A stretch of 64,000 nt of DNA from Arthrobacter ulcerisalmonis. Its GTDB lineage: Bacteria; Actinomycetota; Actinomycetes; Actinomycetales; Micrococcaceae. The stretch lies in the NCBI RefSeq assembly GCF_900609065.1, contig NZ_UXAU01000014.1, positions 1-64,000 of the forward strand. The letters are read 5' to 3'. The position numbers and the translations under genes were made by a program. The notes below the pieces were generated by a model. The model had not been told where the DNA came from. It ran no database searches and saw nothing but the letters and a program-made list of their open reading frames with translations. Positions 54,375 through 62,973 of the stretch are shown here, one piece after another. Within the stretch, counting starts at the first letter, position 1. Each line of letters opens with the position of its first letter.

Positions 54375-54380
54375 TATCCT
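54375..54380 (+). promoter_or_regulatory. -10 box of the dienelactone hydrolase gene, leaderless geometry
   Basis: TATCCT starts 3 nt after the tgt stop codon and lies exactly 6 nt before the ATG at 54387. Confidence 0.45.
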
Positions 54381-54386
54381 GACCAG

Positions 54387-55136
54387 ATGCTCATTGAGAT
54401 CAGTGCCGCTGAAGGCACCGCCGAGGCCCTGGTTGTCCGCCCGTCCACCGGAACCGGCCCCTTCCCGGGCGTCATCCTCTATATGGACGCCTTTGGCTTG
54501 CGCCCCCGGATCGAGGAAATGGCCCAGCGCATCGCCGATTGGGGCTACGTGGTGCTGGCGCCGAACGTCTTCTACCGCGAGGGCACGGCTGCCGAACTCG
54601 CACCGGCCATGGACATGACCACCCAGGACGGCCGAGAAGACGCCGGCAAGGCAGCCTTCCCACGGGTGGGTCGGCTCACCTCAGACAAGGCCCTGCCGGA
54701 CATCGACGCCTGGCTCGGCGCTTTGCAGGGGCTCGACGGCGTTGCGCCGGGTCCCGTCGGAACGTTCGGTTACTGCATGGGCGCCCGGCTCGCGGTCCGC
54801 ACCGCCACCGCGCATCCGGAAGCCGTGGTCGCCTGCGGTGGATTCCACGGCGGCGGGCTTGCCTCCGACGCCGACGACAGCCCACACCTCGGGTTGGGAC
54901 AGGCCCGTGCACACTTTGTTTTCGGCCATGCAGACCAGGACAACAGCATGGATCTCGACGCCGTTTCCCGGCTGGGTGCGGCCCTGGACGACGCCGGGTT
55001 GGTGTCCACCAACGAGGTGTACGCCGGGGCACCGCACGGTTACTCGATGGCTGACACGTCCATGTTCCACGAGGAGGCCACGGAGCGGCACTTTGCCGAG
55101 CTCCGCGACCTCCTGGATGGAACGCTCAAGGCCTGA
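54387..55136 (+). CDS. Dienelactone hydrolase family protein
   Basis: A 249-residue alpha/beta hydrolase. The nucleophile is the cysteine of FGYCMGAR, where most hydrolases have serine, marking the DLH family. The triad is completed by the Asp in FGHADQDNS and the His in GAPHGYSM. Substrates of the family range from dienelactones of chlorocatechol degradation to varied lactones; without aromatic-pathway neighbours the substrate is open. It is only 14 bp behind tgt but carries its own promoter-like -10 box. Confidence 0.85.
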   Translation: MLIEISAAEGTAEALVVRPSTGTGPFPGVILYMDAFGLRPRIEEMAQRIADWGYVVLAPNVFYREGTAAELAPAMDMTTQDGREDAGKAAFPRVGRLTSDKALPDIDAWLGALQGLDGVAPGPVGTFGYCMGARLAVRTATAHPEAVVACGGFHGGGLASDADDSPHLGLGQARAHFVFGHADQDNSMDLDAVSRLGAALDDAGLVSTNEVYAGAPHGYSMADTSMFHEEATERHFAELRDLLDGTLKA

Positions 55137-55166
55137 CCGCGCACAGAACGGTGCGGTCCGGCGTCG

Positions 55167-55898
55167 TTATGCGCCGTAACTGGGTTCGCGTTTTTTGATC
55201 CAGCGGATGACCAGCGACGTCAGGGGTACCAGCGCGAACTCCACCAGGGTCTTGTAGACGAAGCCCACCACCACGTAGTTCACGAAGGTGCCGAAGTCGG
55301 TGATGCCGATGACCGACGCGGCGATGCTGCAGAAGATCAAGGTGTCCACGAATTCGCCGGCGCCTGACGAGCCCATCAGGCGGGCCCACAAGGATTTCTC
55401 GCCGGAGCGGGCCTTCATCCGCACCAGGATCCAGGAATTGATGGTCTGGCCCGCCAGGAAGGCCAGCAGGGAGGCGAGCACAATCTGCGGTACCGGGCCC
55501 AGCGCGCCTTCGAGGGCAGTCTGCTTGGCGGCACCAAAGTCGTCGTCGAAGCCTGGGAGCGCGATGATCACCCAGTAGCAGAGGGACGCGAAGACGGAGA
55601 GGGCAAATGTGGTGAGGATGGCTTTGCGGGCCACCTTGAAGCCATACACCTCGCTGATCACGTCGCCCAGGATGTAGGCCAGCGGGAAGAGGAAGAATCC
55701 TGCGTCCGTGATGATGGGCCCGATCGCCACGCCTTTGGATGCGCCGATGTTGGACAGGATCAGGATGACGGCCATGAAGGCCAGCAGGATCCCGAAATAG
55801 GGCGAGCCGATCGAGGCGAATTTTGCCGCCGATCCTGGGCCAGCTGCGGGTCTGAGTTTGTTCGCGGGAAGGGCGTCGGGCCCCGAGGAAGATGGCAT
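55167..55898 (-). CDS. yhhQ: Queuosine precursor transporter, YhhQ/VUT family
   Basis: A 243-residue membrane protein with about six helices. Family signs are LILSNIGASKGVAIG, the GFFLFPLAYILGDVISEVYGF block and GEFVDTLIFCSIA. YhhQ imports preQ0, preQ1 or related bases; with tgt 1.5 kb away this suggests salvage of the queuosine precursor. The first 25 residues are a soluble extension. The two genes are convergent with the DLH gene between them. I looked for a preQ1 riboswitch upstream and did not see one. Confidence 0.88.
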   Translation of the reverse strand: MPSSSGPDALPANKLRPAAGPGSAAKFASIGSPYFGILLAFMAVILILSNIGASKGVAIGPIITDAGFFLFPLAYILGDVISEVYGFKVARKAILTTFALSVFASLCYWVIIALPGFDDDFGAAKQTALEGALGPVPQIVLASLLAFLAGQTINSWILVRMKARSGEKSLWARLMGSSGAGEFVDTLIFCSIAASVIGITDFGTFVNYVVVGFVYKTLVEFALVPLTSLVIRWIKKREPSYGA

Positions 55899-56099
55899 GG
55901 AAAAGTCCGTTCAAAGTGGTTCGCTCACGGCTGCGTCGATCCCTGCAGCCCCGGCTGTATTAGCACTGTCACCCAATTCTCGCACCGGTTGGCAATGGGG
56001 ACCGGCGGATTGGTGCCGGACGGTCCCATTGTGGTGCTGAACACACTTCACCGTCAGTCGCTGTTCAGCGTCACAACGCGGCAGATCTGCGCTCAATGC

Positions 56100-56105
56100 G
56101 AAGAT
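56100..56105 (+). promoter_or_regulatory. -10 box of the pyridoxal/HMP kinase gene, leaderless geometry
   Basis: GAAGAT is exactly 6 nt before the ATG at 56112. This argues for that start rather than an upstream in-frame ATG at 55989. Confidence 0.4.
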
Positions 56106-56111
56106 GGTGCC

Positions 56112-56966
56112 ATGACTTCTGTTTCAGCTGATGCATCGCAGCCCGCTCTTCCCGCAATCGTCCTCACCATCGCCGGTTCAGAAGCAACCGGTGGCGCGGG
56201 CGCGCAGGCAGACCTGAAGACCTTCCAGGAACTCGGTGTCTTCGGCATCGCCAACCTGACCTGCATTGTCTCCTTTGATCCCAAGGACAGTTGGAATCAC
56301 CGCTTCGTCCCCGTGGACCAGCACGTGATCGCCGACCAGCTCGAGGCGACCACCGCCGCCTACGGTCCCGCCTCTGGCGCGCCCTCGGTGCTGGACACCG
56401 TCAAGATCGGCATGCTGGGCAGCCCCGCCACGATCGCCACGGTGGCTGGCGCGCTGAAAGCTGCCGCGTTTGGCAACGTGGTGCTGGATCCGGTGCTGAT
56501 CTGCAAGGGCCAGGAACCGGGGCACGCCTTGGACACCGACCAGGCGCTGAAGGCAGAGATCCTGCCGCTGGCCACCTTCGTGACGCCAAACCACTTCGAG
56601 GCGGAGTCGCTTTCCGGCCTGAGCATTACCGACGTTGAGTCGCTCAAAGCCGCCGCCATCCGGATCCATGAACTCAGCGGAGCCGCTGTGCTGGCCAAGG
56701 GCGGCGTCCGCCTGGCCGGCCCGGACGCCGTGGACGTGTTCTACGACGGCGAAACCCTCGAGGTCCTGAGCGCGCCCAAGGTGGGCGAGGTTGCCGTGTC
56801 CGGCGCTGGCTGCTCTTTGGCTGCGGCGGTTACCGCGGAACTGGCCAAGGGCGCCACGCCGCTGGCTGCCGCCCGGACCGCCAAGGAGTTCGTCACGGCC
56901 GGCATCCGCAACCGCGTAGCGTCCGGCGCACCGTTCGACGCTCTGTGGCAGGGCGGTCCCCGCTAA
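56112..56966 (+). CDS. Pyridoxal kinase / hydroxymethylpyrimidine kinase (PdxK-ThiD family)
   Basis: A ribokinase-fold ATP-dependent kinase of 284 residues. The N-terminus TIAGSEATGGAGAQADLKTFQELG is the ThiD/PdxK signature, and the C-terminal anion-hole motif is SGAGCSLAAAV, where GAGC carries the catalytic-base region. Bacillus-type PdxK and ThiD are hard to separate by sequence; GSEATGGAG with GVFG is closer to the PdxK-like branch, so the product is either PLP or HMP-PP. No thi or pdx gene is adjacent. The stop is followed directly by the CCCTCCCGGAG repeat pair. Confidence 0.8.
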   Translation: MTSVSADASQPALPAIVLTIAGSEATGGAGAQADLKTFQELGVFGIANLTCIVSFDPKDSWNHRFVPVDQHVIADQLEATTAAYGPASGAPSVLDTVKIGMLGSPATIATVAGALKAAAFGNVVLDPVLICKGQEPGHALDTDQALKAEILPLATFVTPNHFEAESLSGLSITDVESLKAAAIRIHELSGAAVLAKGGVRLAGPDAVDVFYDGETLEVLSAPKVGEVAVSGAGCSLAAAVTAELAKGATPLAAARTAKEFVTAGIRNRVASGAPFDALWQGGPR

Positions 56967-56967
56967 A

Positions 56968-57018
56968 CCCTCCCGGAGCTCTCGCGACCGAAACGCCAGC
57001 CCTCCCGGAGCTCTCGCG
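56968..57018 (+). repeat. Pair of CCCTCCCGGAG repeats after the kinase stop
   Basis: CCCTCCCGGAGCTCTCGCG occurs twice, at 56968-56986 and 57000-57018, exactly 32 bp apart, starting one base after the TAA stop. The same 11-bp core and 32-bp spacing are found behind ppc (42420-42539). Confidence 0.85.
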
Positions 57019-57071
57019 GTTTTGGCCCGCCCGACGCCGTCTCCCCGACTGGCGCGCGCACCGCGCCAGGG

Positions 57072-57110
57072 GCGGCCGACGGCGGGCGGTGGGGCACCGC
57101 CGTCGGCCGC
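57072..57110 (-). terminator. GC-rich hairpin between the convergent kinase and poxB genes
   Basis: GCGGCCGACGGCGG (57072-57085) and CCGCCGTCGGCCGC (57097-57110) form a perfect 14-bp stem with an 11-nt loop, ending 13 bp past the poxB stop. No T-run; it may serve both convergent genes. Confidence 0.65.
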
Positions 57111-57123
57111 GGAATCTTCCGGC

Positions 57124-58872
57124 CTACCCGCGCGGAATGTTGCGGAGGTTGCTGCGGGCCATGCTGACGGCTTCGCCGGCACCACGGTTCAGGACCACCT
57201 TGGACATGGCGGTGGCGAAGCCCAGCACCTGGGAGCCGGAGATCTTGGGCGGGATGGACAGTGCATTGGGGTCGGTGATGAGCTCCACCAAGGCTGGTCC
57301 CGGATAGGCAAGCGCGGCGCGGTAGGCCGCCTCAATCCGGGTCGGATCCGTGACCCGTTCGGCGTGGAAACCCAGGGCTTTGGCAACCTCGGCATAGTTC
57401 GCGTCGGGAACGTCAACACCGAAGTCCGGCAACCCGTCGACCAGCATTTCGAGCTTGACCATGCCCAGAGTGGAGTTGTTGAAGACCACCACTTTGATGG
57501 GCAGGCGCTGCGCTGCGGCCGTGACCAGTTCGCCCATGAGCATGGACAGTCCGCCGTCGCCGGATACCGAAATCACCTGGCGCCCGGGGAACGCTCCCTG
57601 CGCGCCAATGGCATGTGGCAGGGCATTGGCCATGGAGCCGTGGAGGTAAGACCCAATCAGCCGTCGCGTGCCGAGCGGGTTGATGTAGCGGGCTGTCCAG
57701 ACGTTGCACATGCCGGTATCTGCGGTGAAGATGGCGTCATCAGCGGCGATCTGGTCCAGGATCGAAGCCGCATATTCGGGGTGGATCGGTTGTTTCTTCT
57801 CCACCTTCCGCGTGTACGCCCCCACGGCCTTGTTCATCAGCCGGTCGTGCTTCTTGAGCATCTGGTCCAGGAAGCGGTGGCTCGTCTTCTGTTTCAGGAG
57901 GGGCAGCAGCGCGGTCAGGGTGGGCAGGACGTCGCCATGGACGGCAAGGTCGACGTCGGTTCGGCGGCCCAGCTTGTGCGCCGCCCGGTCCACCTGCGCG
58001 GTCCGGGTGTCTGGCAGGAACTGGTCGTAGGGGAAGTCGGTGCCCAGGAGGATCAGCAGGTCCGCATCGTCGATTCCCTCCGCTGCGGCGCCGTAACCCA
58101 GCAGCCCGGTCATGCCGATGTCGTAGGGGTTGTGGTACTGGACGAAATCCTTGCCGCGCAGCGAATGCCCAATGGGCGCATGGATTCTTTCGGCCAGTGA
58201 GATCAGCTCCGCATGAGCGCCCTCGACGCCGATGCCTGCGAAGATGGCGACCTTTCCGGCGTCGTTAATGGCATCAGCGAGTTCCTGCACGCTGGCCGGG
58301 TCCGGAACCAGACTGGCCCGCCGGAAGGTTGCTGGCAGCGGCGTGGGCGCGGTGGCCTCCAGCCCGGCAATGTCTCCGGGCAGGGTGACGACGGCGACTC
58401 CGTTCAGGCCGACGGCGTGCTGGATGGCGCTGTGCACCACCCGTGGCGCCTGCTCGGAAGTGCTGACCAGCTCCGAATAGACCGAACATTCGTTGAACAG
58501 TCGGTCCGGGTGGGTTTCCTGGAAGAAGCTGCTGCCGATCTGCTTGCTGGGGATGTGGGAGGCGATGGCCAGCACGGGGGCACCGGATCGGTTCGCATCA
58601 TAAAGGCCGTTGATCAGGTGCAGGTTGCCGGGCCCGCAGGAGCCAGCACAGACTGCGAGTTTGCCGGTCAGTTGCGCTTCCGCCGATGCGGCGAAAGCCG
58701 CCGCTTCCTCATGCCGCACATGGATCCAGTCGATGCCACCTTGGCTGGAGCCACCGGTCTTGCGGACTGCATCGACGATCGGATTCAGGCTGTCGCCGAC
58801 GATTCCGTAGATCCGCTGCACTCCGGCAGCCTGCAGTTGTTCAATGAGTTGGGTGGCGATTTCCTTGGCCAT
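57124..58872 (-). CDS. poxB: Pyruvate dehydrogenase (quinone) / TPP-dependent pyruvate oxidase family
   Basis: A 582-residue TPP- and FAD-dependent enzyme converting pyruvate to acetate and CO2 with transfer of electrons to membrane quinone. The TPP motif is GDGGLSMLMGELVTAAAQ followed by NN, HEEAAAFAASAEAQLTG has the catalytic glutamate, and SCGPGNLHLINGLYDANRSG is typical of PoxB. ATG 58872 has GGGAG about 11 nt upstream; a longer upstream reading frame lacks homology. The C-terminal helical tail (AVSMARSNLRNI) could be the membrane-binding segment known from E. coli. Confidence 0.9.
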   Translation of the reverse strand: MAKEIATQLIEQLQAAGVQRIYGIVGDSLNPIVDAVRKTGGSSQGGIDWIHVRHEEAAAFAASAEAQLTGKLAVCAGSCGPGNLHLINGLYDANRSGAPVLAIASHIPSKQIGSSFFQETHPDRLFNECSVYSELVSTSEQAPRVVHSAIQHAVGLNGVAVVTLPGDIAGLEATAPTPLPATFRRASLVPDPASVQELADAINDAGKVAIFAGIGVEGAHAELISLAERIHAPIGHSLRGKDFVQYHNPYDIGMTGLLGYGAAAEGIDDADLLILLGTDFPYDQFLPDTRTAQVDRAAHKLGRRTDVDLAVHGDVLPTLTALLPLLKQKTSHRFLDQMLKKHDRLMNKAVGAYTRKVEKKQPIHPEYAASILDQIAADDAIFTADTGMCNVWTARYINPLGTRRLIGSYLHGSMANALPHAIGAQGAFPGRQVISVSGDGGLSMLMGELVTAAAQRLPIKVVVFNNSTLGMVKLEMLVDGLPDFGVDVPDANYAEVAKALGFHAERVTDPTRIEAAYRAALAYPGPALVELITDPNALSIPPKISGSQVLGFATAMSKVVLNRGAGEAVSMARSNLRNIPRG

Positions 58873-58973
58873 TCGTGCACACTCCCGAGATCGGTTGTTG
58901 CTGATCCGCCCAATATAGTACGCCAGGCTGGGTACTCTCCCGGCTGCCGGAACGCACTCAGCCTGGCAGCAGA

Positions 58974-61166
58974 TCAGCCAATCAGGGCAGTGGCCGTGGA
59001 ATAGCGGGCCAGCGGACTGTACGCCGTCTTGGCGCCGGTTACCCGCACCTTCACCGCACTCCCCTTGTCCGCCGCCACGAGCTTGTACATTGATCCGGTG
59101 GCGCCGGTAATTGCTGTGCTGCCGCGGAACCACTGGTAGGTGAGCGTGACCGGAGCCGGACCCCACGTACCAGGTGTGGCGGTCAGAGTGCTCCCTACGG
59201 TTTTCGTTCCTGCGATGGTAGGCACCGGCCCGGTCAACGTCCCCACTGCAACAGCCGCCGTCGCCGCCGACGTCTTGGCCGCCGTCGTAAATCCAGCCTT
59301 GGTACCGGTCACCCGGACCGTCATGGCCTTCCCCTGATCAGCAGCAACCAGCGAATACGTCGCAGCAGTCGCACCCGAAACGGCAACACCACTGCGGAAC
59401 CACTGATACGCCAACGCCACCGGAGCCGGACCCCACGTACCAGGAACAGCCGTCAGCACCGACCCCACCTTGGCCGTCCCCGAAACCGTCGGAACCGGAG
59501 CAGTCAACGCTGCCGCTGCGATGGTGACGGTGGCTTGGCCGTAGTACGGCTGGAGCGGCCAGTCGTGGACGCTGAGCCGGGCGGTGACTTTCTTGCCGGC
59601 GTCGGCGGCCTGCACCGCGAAGGTGGGGCCGTTGGTCCGGTAGTCCTCGACGCCGTTGACGAACCAGTTGTAGTAGGGGCCAAAATCAGGTGCAGGGGAC
59701 AGGGTGCCGTGGTCCACTGTCAGGGTGTTCCCGGCGCTCGGTGTGCCCGCGATCGTGAACGGTTTGGAGGCCGTCACGGCATCGGCACCGGACTTTCCGG
59801 CGTGCACCGTGGTGGAGTACGGGGCATACCCGGTTTTACTGCCACTGACTTTCGCCCAGATGTCATAGGTGGCATCGGCGGCGGTTGGCACGTAGGTGGT
59901 GGCGGTAGCGCCGGCAATCGCTTGGAGTGGAGCATTGTCCTTGGAACGCATCCACTGGTAGGCAATGTTCACGGGCGCGGGGCCCCAGACACCTGGATCA
60001 ACGGTGAGGGTTTGGCCGGCCTGGGCGGATCCGTAGACGAAGGGCCGACCCGGCGCCAGGGAGAGGCCGGCCTCGGCCAACTGCATGGTGAACTGCACGC
60101 GCTGGCCTTCGGCGGTTGCCGTTAAGACGGTCGCGGTGTCCCTAGTTGCGACGTTGTCATAGCACTCGGCCTGGTACCGCTTCTCACGCGGTGCGCCCTC
60201 GTAGACGTTGTCTTCGACGCACAGTTTGTACTTCTTGCCGACAGTCATGCGCCAGTAGATCTTGCCCTGCGCGTTAGAGGTGAGCGGGCCCATCTGGGGT
60301 CCATCCCAGGCCCCCGTGGCGTCGTTGAAGACCAAGGGAATGTAGCCCACGTCGGCAATAGGCGCACCGGCGGGATCGGTCACGGTAGCTTCCATGATGG
60401 TCTCGTCCTTAAGGACAAAGGCCACGTTGGTCCACGCGGCTCCGGCCGGGACGTTGGCCACGGTGTAGGCGTCAACGGTGGCGGTGCCGTTCCAGTACTT
60501 CTCCAGGTAGAGCCGCTGGCCGGACTCGTCCCGGACGCTGATGTACGCCTGGTTAGGCGGGATCTTGGTGAGCGTAAAGTTGCCGTTTGCATCGGGTTTG
60601 GTGCTACTGACCTGACCACCGCCACTGGGCGACGCCGAGACGGACACGGCGGTCAAAGGCGCCCCGGCTTTGTTGGTGACTTTGCCGGTCATGCTGGCGA
60701 AGGCGTCCAGCTGTGGGTTGTAGGTGGTGGTGGGTGCAGCATCGGTCACGGCAACGGGCGTTGAACCGTAGGAACTGGACTTGTTCTCATTCCACTCATC
60801 GGCATACGTAGCCGAGCAGCTTCCGCTCCCACACGTGGTCCAGATCTTGTAGCTGCCGGCGGCCGGGACCGTGAAACTGTAGGACCCGTCCGCTGCCGAC
60901 CAGACACCAGCAACTGAGCTGGCCCGGTCGTCGTTGGTGTAAGCACCCACCCACACGTCGCCGAGGGCCGTGGGGGTTGCGGTAGCCGTAAGCTTCCCCT
61001 TGACCACGCCTTTGAAGGTGTAGGTTGCGGCCGAGGCAGGCACGGCGCTGGCGAAGAGACCCGCGGCCACCAACGCAACCGCAGCCAGGACGGCCCACGG
61101 TTTTGCCCACACCCCCCGCCGTGGTCTGCGAGGTGGATGGTTGACGGCAGGTCTCGGCGACGGCAT
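58974..61166 (-). CDS. Secreted protein with carboxypeptidase-regulatory-like domain and four Ig-like repeats
   Basis: A 730-residue exported protein. A basic N-region and the helix WAVLAAVALVAAGLFASAVPASA form a signal peptide. Residues about 35-360 include beta-sandwich domains resembling carboxypeptidase regulatory-like modules (MTGKVTNKAGAPLTAVSVSA, then FTLTKIPP). Four tandem Ig-like repeats of about 85-90 residues follow, each with the pattern VGSxLTAxPGTWGPAPV and LxYQWFR. No catalytic or sortase motif is visible, so it may be a surface or matrix protein. ATG 61166 has AAGGA 8 nt upstream. Codon use matches the neighbours. Confidence 0.8.
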   Translation of the reverse strand: MPSPRPAVNHPPRRPRRGVWAKPWAVLAAVALVAAGLFASAVPASAATYTFKGVVKGKLTATATPTALGDVWVGAYTNDDRASSVAGVWSAADGSYSFTVPAAGSYKIWTTCGSGSCSATYADEWNENKSSSYGSTPVAVTDAAPTTTYNPQLDAFASMTGKVTNKAGAPLTAVSVSASPSGGGQVSSTKPDANGNFTLTKIPPNQAYISVRDESGQRLYLEKYWNGTATVDAYTVANVPAGAAWTNVAFVLKDETIMEATVTDPAGAPIADVGYIPLVFNDATGAWDGPQMGPLTSNAQGKIYWRMTVGKKYKLCVEDNVYEGAPREKRYQAECYDNVATRDTATVLTATAEGQRVQFTMQLAEAGLSLAPGRPFVYGSAQAGQTLTVDPGVWGPAPVNIAYQWMRSKDNAPLQAIAGATATTYVPTAADATYDIWAKVSGSKTGYAPYSTTVHAGKSGADAVTASKPFTIAGTPSAGNTLTVDHGTLSPAPDFGPYYNWFVNGVEDYRTNGPTFAVQAADAGKKVTARLSVHDWPLQPYYGQATVTIAAAALTAPVPTVSGTAKVGSVLTAVPGTWGPAPVALAYQWFRSGVAVSGATAATYSLVAADQGKAMTVRVTGTKAGFTTAAKTSAATAAVAVGTLTGPVPTIAGTKTVGSTLTATPGTWGPAPVTLTYQWFRGSTAITGATGSMYKLVAADKGSAVKVRVTGAKTAYSPLARYSTATALIG
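59000..60040 (-). repeat. Tandem Ig-like repeats of about 270 bp in the secreted protein
   Basis: The last two repeats share CGGAGCCGGACCCCACGTAC at 59151 and again at 59421, exactly 270 bp (90 codons) apart. Such base-level identity means recent duplication or gene conversion. The two earlier repeats are recognisable only as protein. Confidence 0.8.
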
Positions 61167-61185
61167 GGGTATGGTCCTTTTCCCC

Positions 61186-61218
61186 AAAAAAGTGACGGCA
61201 GGGGACCGATCGGTCCCC
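61186..61218 (-). terminator. Rho-independent terminator between MHS transporter and secreted-protein genes
   Basis: GGGGACCGATCGGTCCCC (61201-61218) is a perfect palindrome with flanking GGC/GCC. Read on the minus strand it is followed by TTTTTT (61191-61186). It ends the transporter gene, and its T-run lies directly before the Shine-Dalgarno of the next gene. Confidence 0.7.
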
Positions 61219-61343
61219 CGCCATCCTAAAACGCCAGCGCGCAGCAGGCCATGGGGAGTTCTTCCCCGGCGTCACGCGGGGAACGCACGACGTCGACCCC
61301 TGACTCGGGTGCGCATGCCCCGGCCCGAGCACCCCGGCGCGAC

Positions 61344-62735
61344 CTACCGCTTGGCGTCCACAAGGTCCGCGCCGCCGTCGGGCGCTGCAGCATCCCAGGC
61401 GTTCCCCTGTTCCGCGTCCAACTGTGTTGGCTTTTTGTTCTTGAGCGCGAAGATGTACACCAGCAAGGACAGGGCGATCGCCACCGTGACGTAGGTGAAG
61501 AAGAGCTCAATGTTGCCCGCTTTCTGCAGCGCGGCGCCGATCAGGGGGACCGTCCCACCGAACAGTGAGTTGGCGATGGCGTACCCCAGCCCCACGCCCA
61601 GCGCCCGGATGGAGGCGGGGAAGAGCTCGGCCTTCACCAAGGCGTTGATCGAGGTGTAGCCGCCCACAATGATCAACCCGCCCAGCATCAGCAAGAACGC
61701 GGTGAACGGATCCTTGGTCCCGCCCAGGGCAGACAGCAGCGGCCAGGTGAAGAGGACCCCCGTGATGCCGAACCAGAGCAGCAACGGCTTGCGTCCCACC
61801 TTGTCGGAGATGATGCCGTAGACGGGCTGCAGGCACATGAAGATCAGCAGCGCCCAGAAGTTGATCACGGAAGTGTCGGTCTTGGCAATGCCGGAGGTAT
61901 CGTTCATGAACTTCAAGATGAAGTTGGTGTACGTGTAGAAAGCAACGGTGCCACCCAGCGTGATGCCAATGCAGATCAGCAGCGGCTTGAGGTGCTTGGT
62001 CAGCAGGAGGCGCATGGTTCCGGGTTGCGCTTCGCCGGCCACCTTCACGTGCGCGGCGCGCAACTGGTCGGACGAGAGAGTCTCTTCCATTGAGCGGCGC
62101 AGCCACAGGACCACCAGGGCCGCAACGCCGCCGATCGCGAACGGGATCCGCCAGCCCCACTCGGTAAGCACCGTGTTGCCCATGTTGTTTTGCAGGATGA
62201 TCAGTACCAGCAGCGCCAGCATCTGGCCGCCCACCAGGGTCACGTACTGGAAACTGGAGAAGAATCCACGACGGCGGGAGGTCGCCGCTTCGGACATGTA
62301 CGTTGCGCTGGTGCCGTACTCGCCACCGACGGAGAACCCCTGCACCAGGCGGATGAACACGAGGATGATCAGGGCCCAGATGCCGATGACGTCCTTGGTG
62401 GGCAGGATGGCGATAGCGAAGGATCCGGCAGACATCATGGTCACGCTGAGGGTCAGTGCGGCCTTGCGACCGTTCCGGTCGGCGTACCGGCCGAAGAACC
62501 AGGCGCCGATGGGCCGCATGAGGAACGTGGTGGAGAAGACCGCCATCGCCTCGAGGCCTGCCTGCAGGTCACTTTCAGAGCTGAAGAAGTGGGACTGGAA
62601 GTAGGCGGCGAAAACCGTGTACACGTAGAGGTCGTACCACTCCACGAGGTTGCCGGCGGATCCCTTCAGGATGTTGCCCACGGCCCTCCGGGTCTGGGCC
62701 GCCTCGCTGGACGGCGTTACGTTTTGAGTGCTCAT
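61344..62735 (-). CDS. MHS-family MFS metabolite:proton symporter
   Basis: A 463-residue, 12-helix transporter of the metabolite:H+ symporter family (KgtP/ProP/CitA-like). Signs are GNLVEWYDLYVYTVFAAYF in helix 1, RPIGAWFFGRYADRNGRKAAL in the helix 2-3 loop and RLVQGFSVGGEYGTSATYMSE in helix 4. Substrates of the family are dicarboxylates, citrate, proline or shikimate; it is not resolvable here. ATG 62735 has AAGGAAGG 8 nt upstream. A two-component system is encoded divergently next to it and probably controls it, as in citrate and dicarboxylate loci. Confidence 0.87.
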   Translation of the reverse strand: MSTQNVTPSSEAAQTRRAVGNILKGSAGNLVEWYDLYVYTVFAAYFQSHFFSSESDLQAGLEAMAVFSTTFLMRPIGAWFFGRYADRNGRKAALTLSVTMMSAGSFAIAILPTKDVIGIWALIILVFIRLVQGFSVGGEYGTSATYMSEAATSRRRGFFSSFQYVTLVGGQMLALLVLIILQNNMGNTVLTEWGWRIPFAIGGVAALVVLWLRRSMEETLSSDQLRAAHVKVAGEAQPGTMRLLLTKHLKPLLICIGITLGGTVAFYTYTNFILKFMNDTSGIAKTDTSVINFWALLIFMCLQPVYGIISDKVGRKPLLLWFGITGVLFTWPLLSALGGTKDPFTAFLLMLGGLIIVGGYTSINALVKAELFPASIRALGVGLGYAIANSLFGGTVPLIGAALQKAGNIELFFTYVTVAIALSLLVYIFALKNKKPTQLDAEQGNAWDAAAPDGGADLVDAKR

Positions 62736-62830
62736 CAATGAACCTTCCTTGGCGTGGGCAGTCTCCCGAAAGCGCGGAGGACCTCCACCAAGCTATGGGT
62801 GATGCGGGCCACAGCCAACGCCGCAGGCGC

Positions 62831-62853
62831 ATTCCTAACACTTCCTTAGGAAT
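62831..62853. promoter_or_regulatory. Candidate response-regulator binding site
   Basis: ATTCCTAA (62831-62838) and TTAGGAAT (62846-62853) are perfect inverted arms. The direct repeat TTCCTAA (62832-62838) and TTCCTTA (62842-62848) has a 10-bp period, the spacing OmpR-type regulators prefer. It lies between the MHS transporter and the two-component genes. Confidence 0.5.
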
Positions 62854-62940
62854 CGCGGTTCTCGGCAAGCGGGCCGGCCACAGTCCCAGCCGGCACGCGG
62901 TAGTCTCCATTGGCAGGGCTTCCGCCTCGCAGGCGCAGTC

Positions 62941-62960
62941 GCGGAGCAGTTGCGGAGCAG
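62941..62960 (+). repeat. Direct repeat in the response-regulator leader
   Basis: GCGGAGCAG occurs at 62941-62949 and 62952-62960, 11 bp apart, just upstream of AAGGA and the response-regulator ATG. Confidence 0.5.
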
Positions 62961-62973
62961 ACAAGGACGGATC

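Noticed and set aside
55899-55990. preQ1 riboswitch upstream of yhhQ
   Set aside because: No preQ1-I pseudoknot pattern (short G-C stem followed by an A-rich tail) could be found.
55983-56000. Fifth copy of the LacI-type operator (ACCGGTTGGCAA)
   Set aside because: Only the right half matches, with one substitution; the left half is unrelated and the neighbouring genes are not catabolic.
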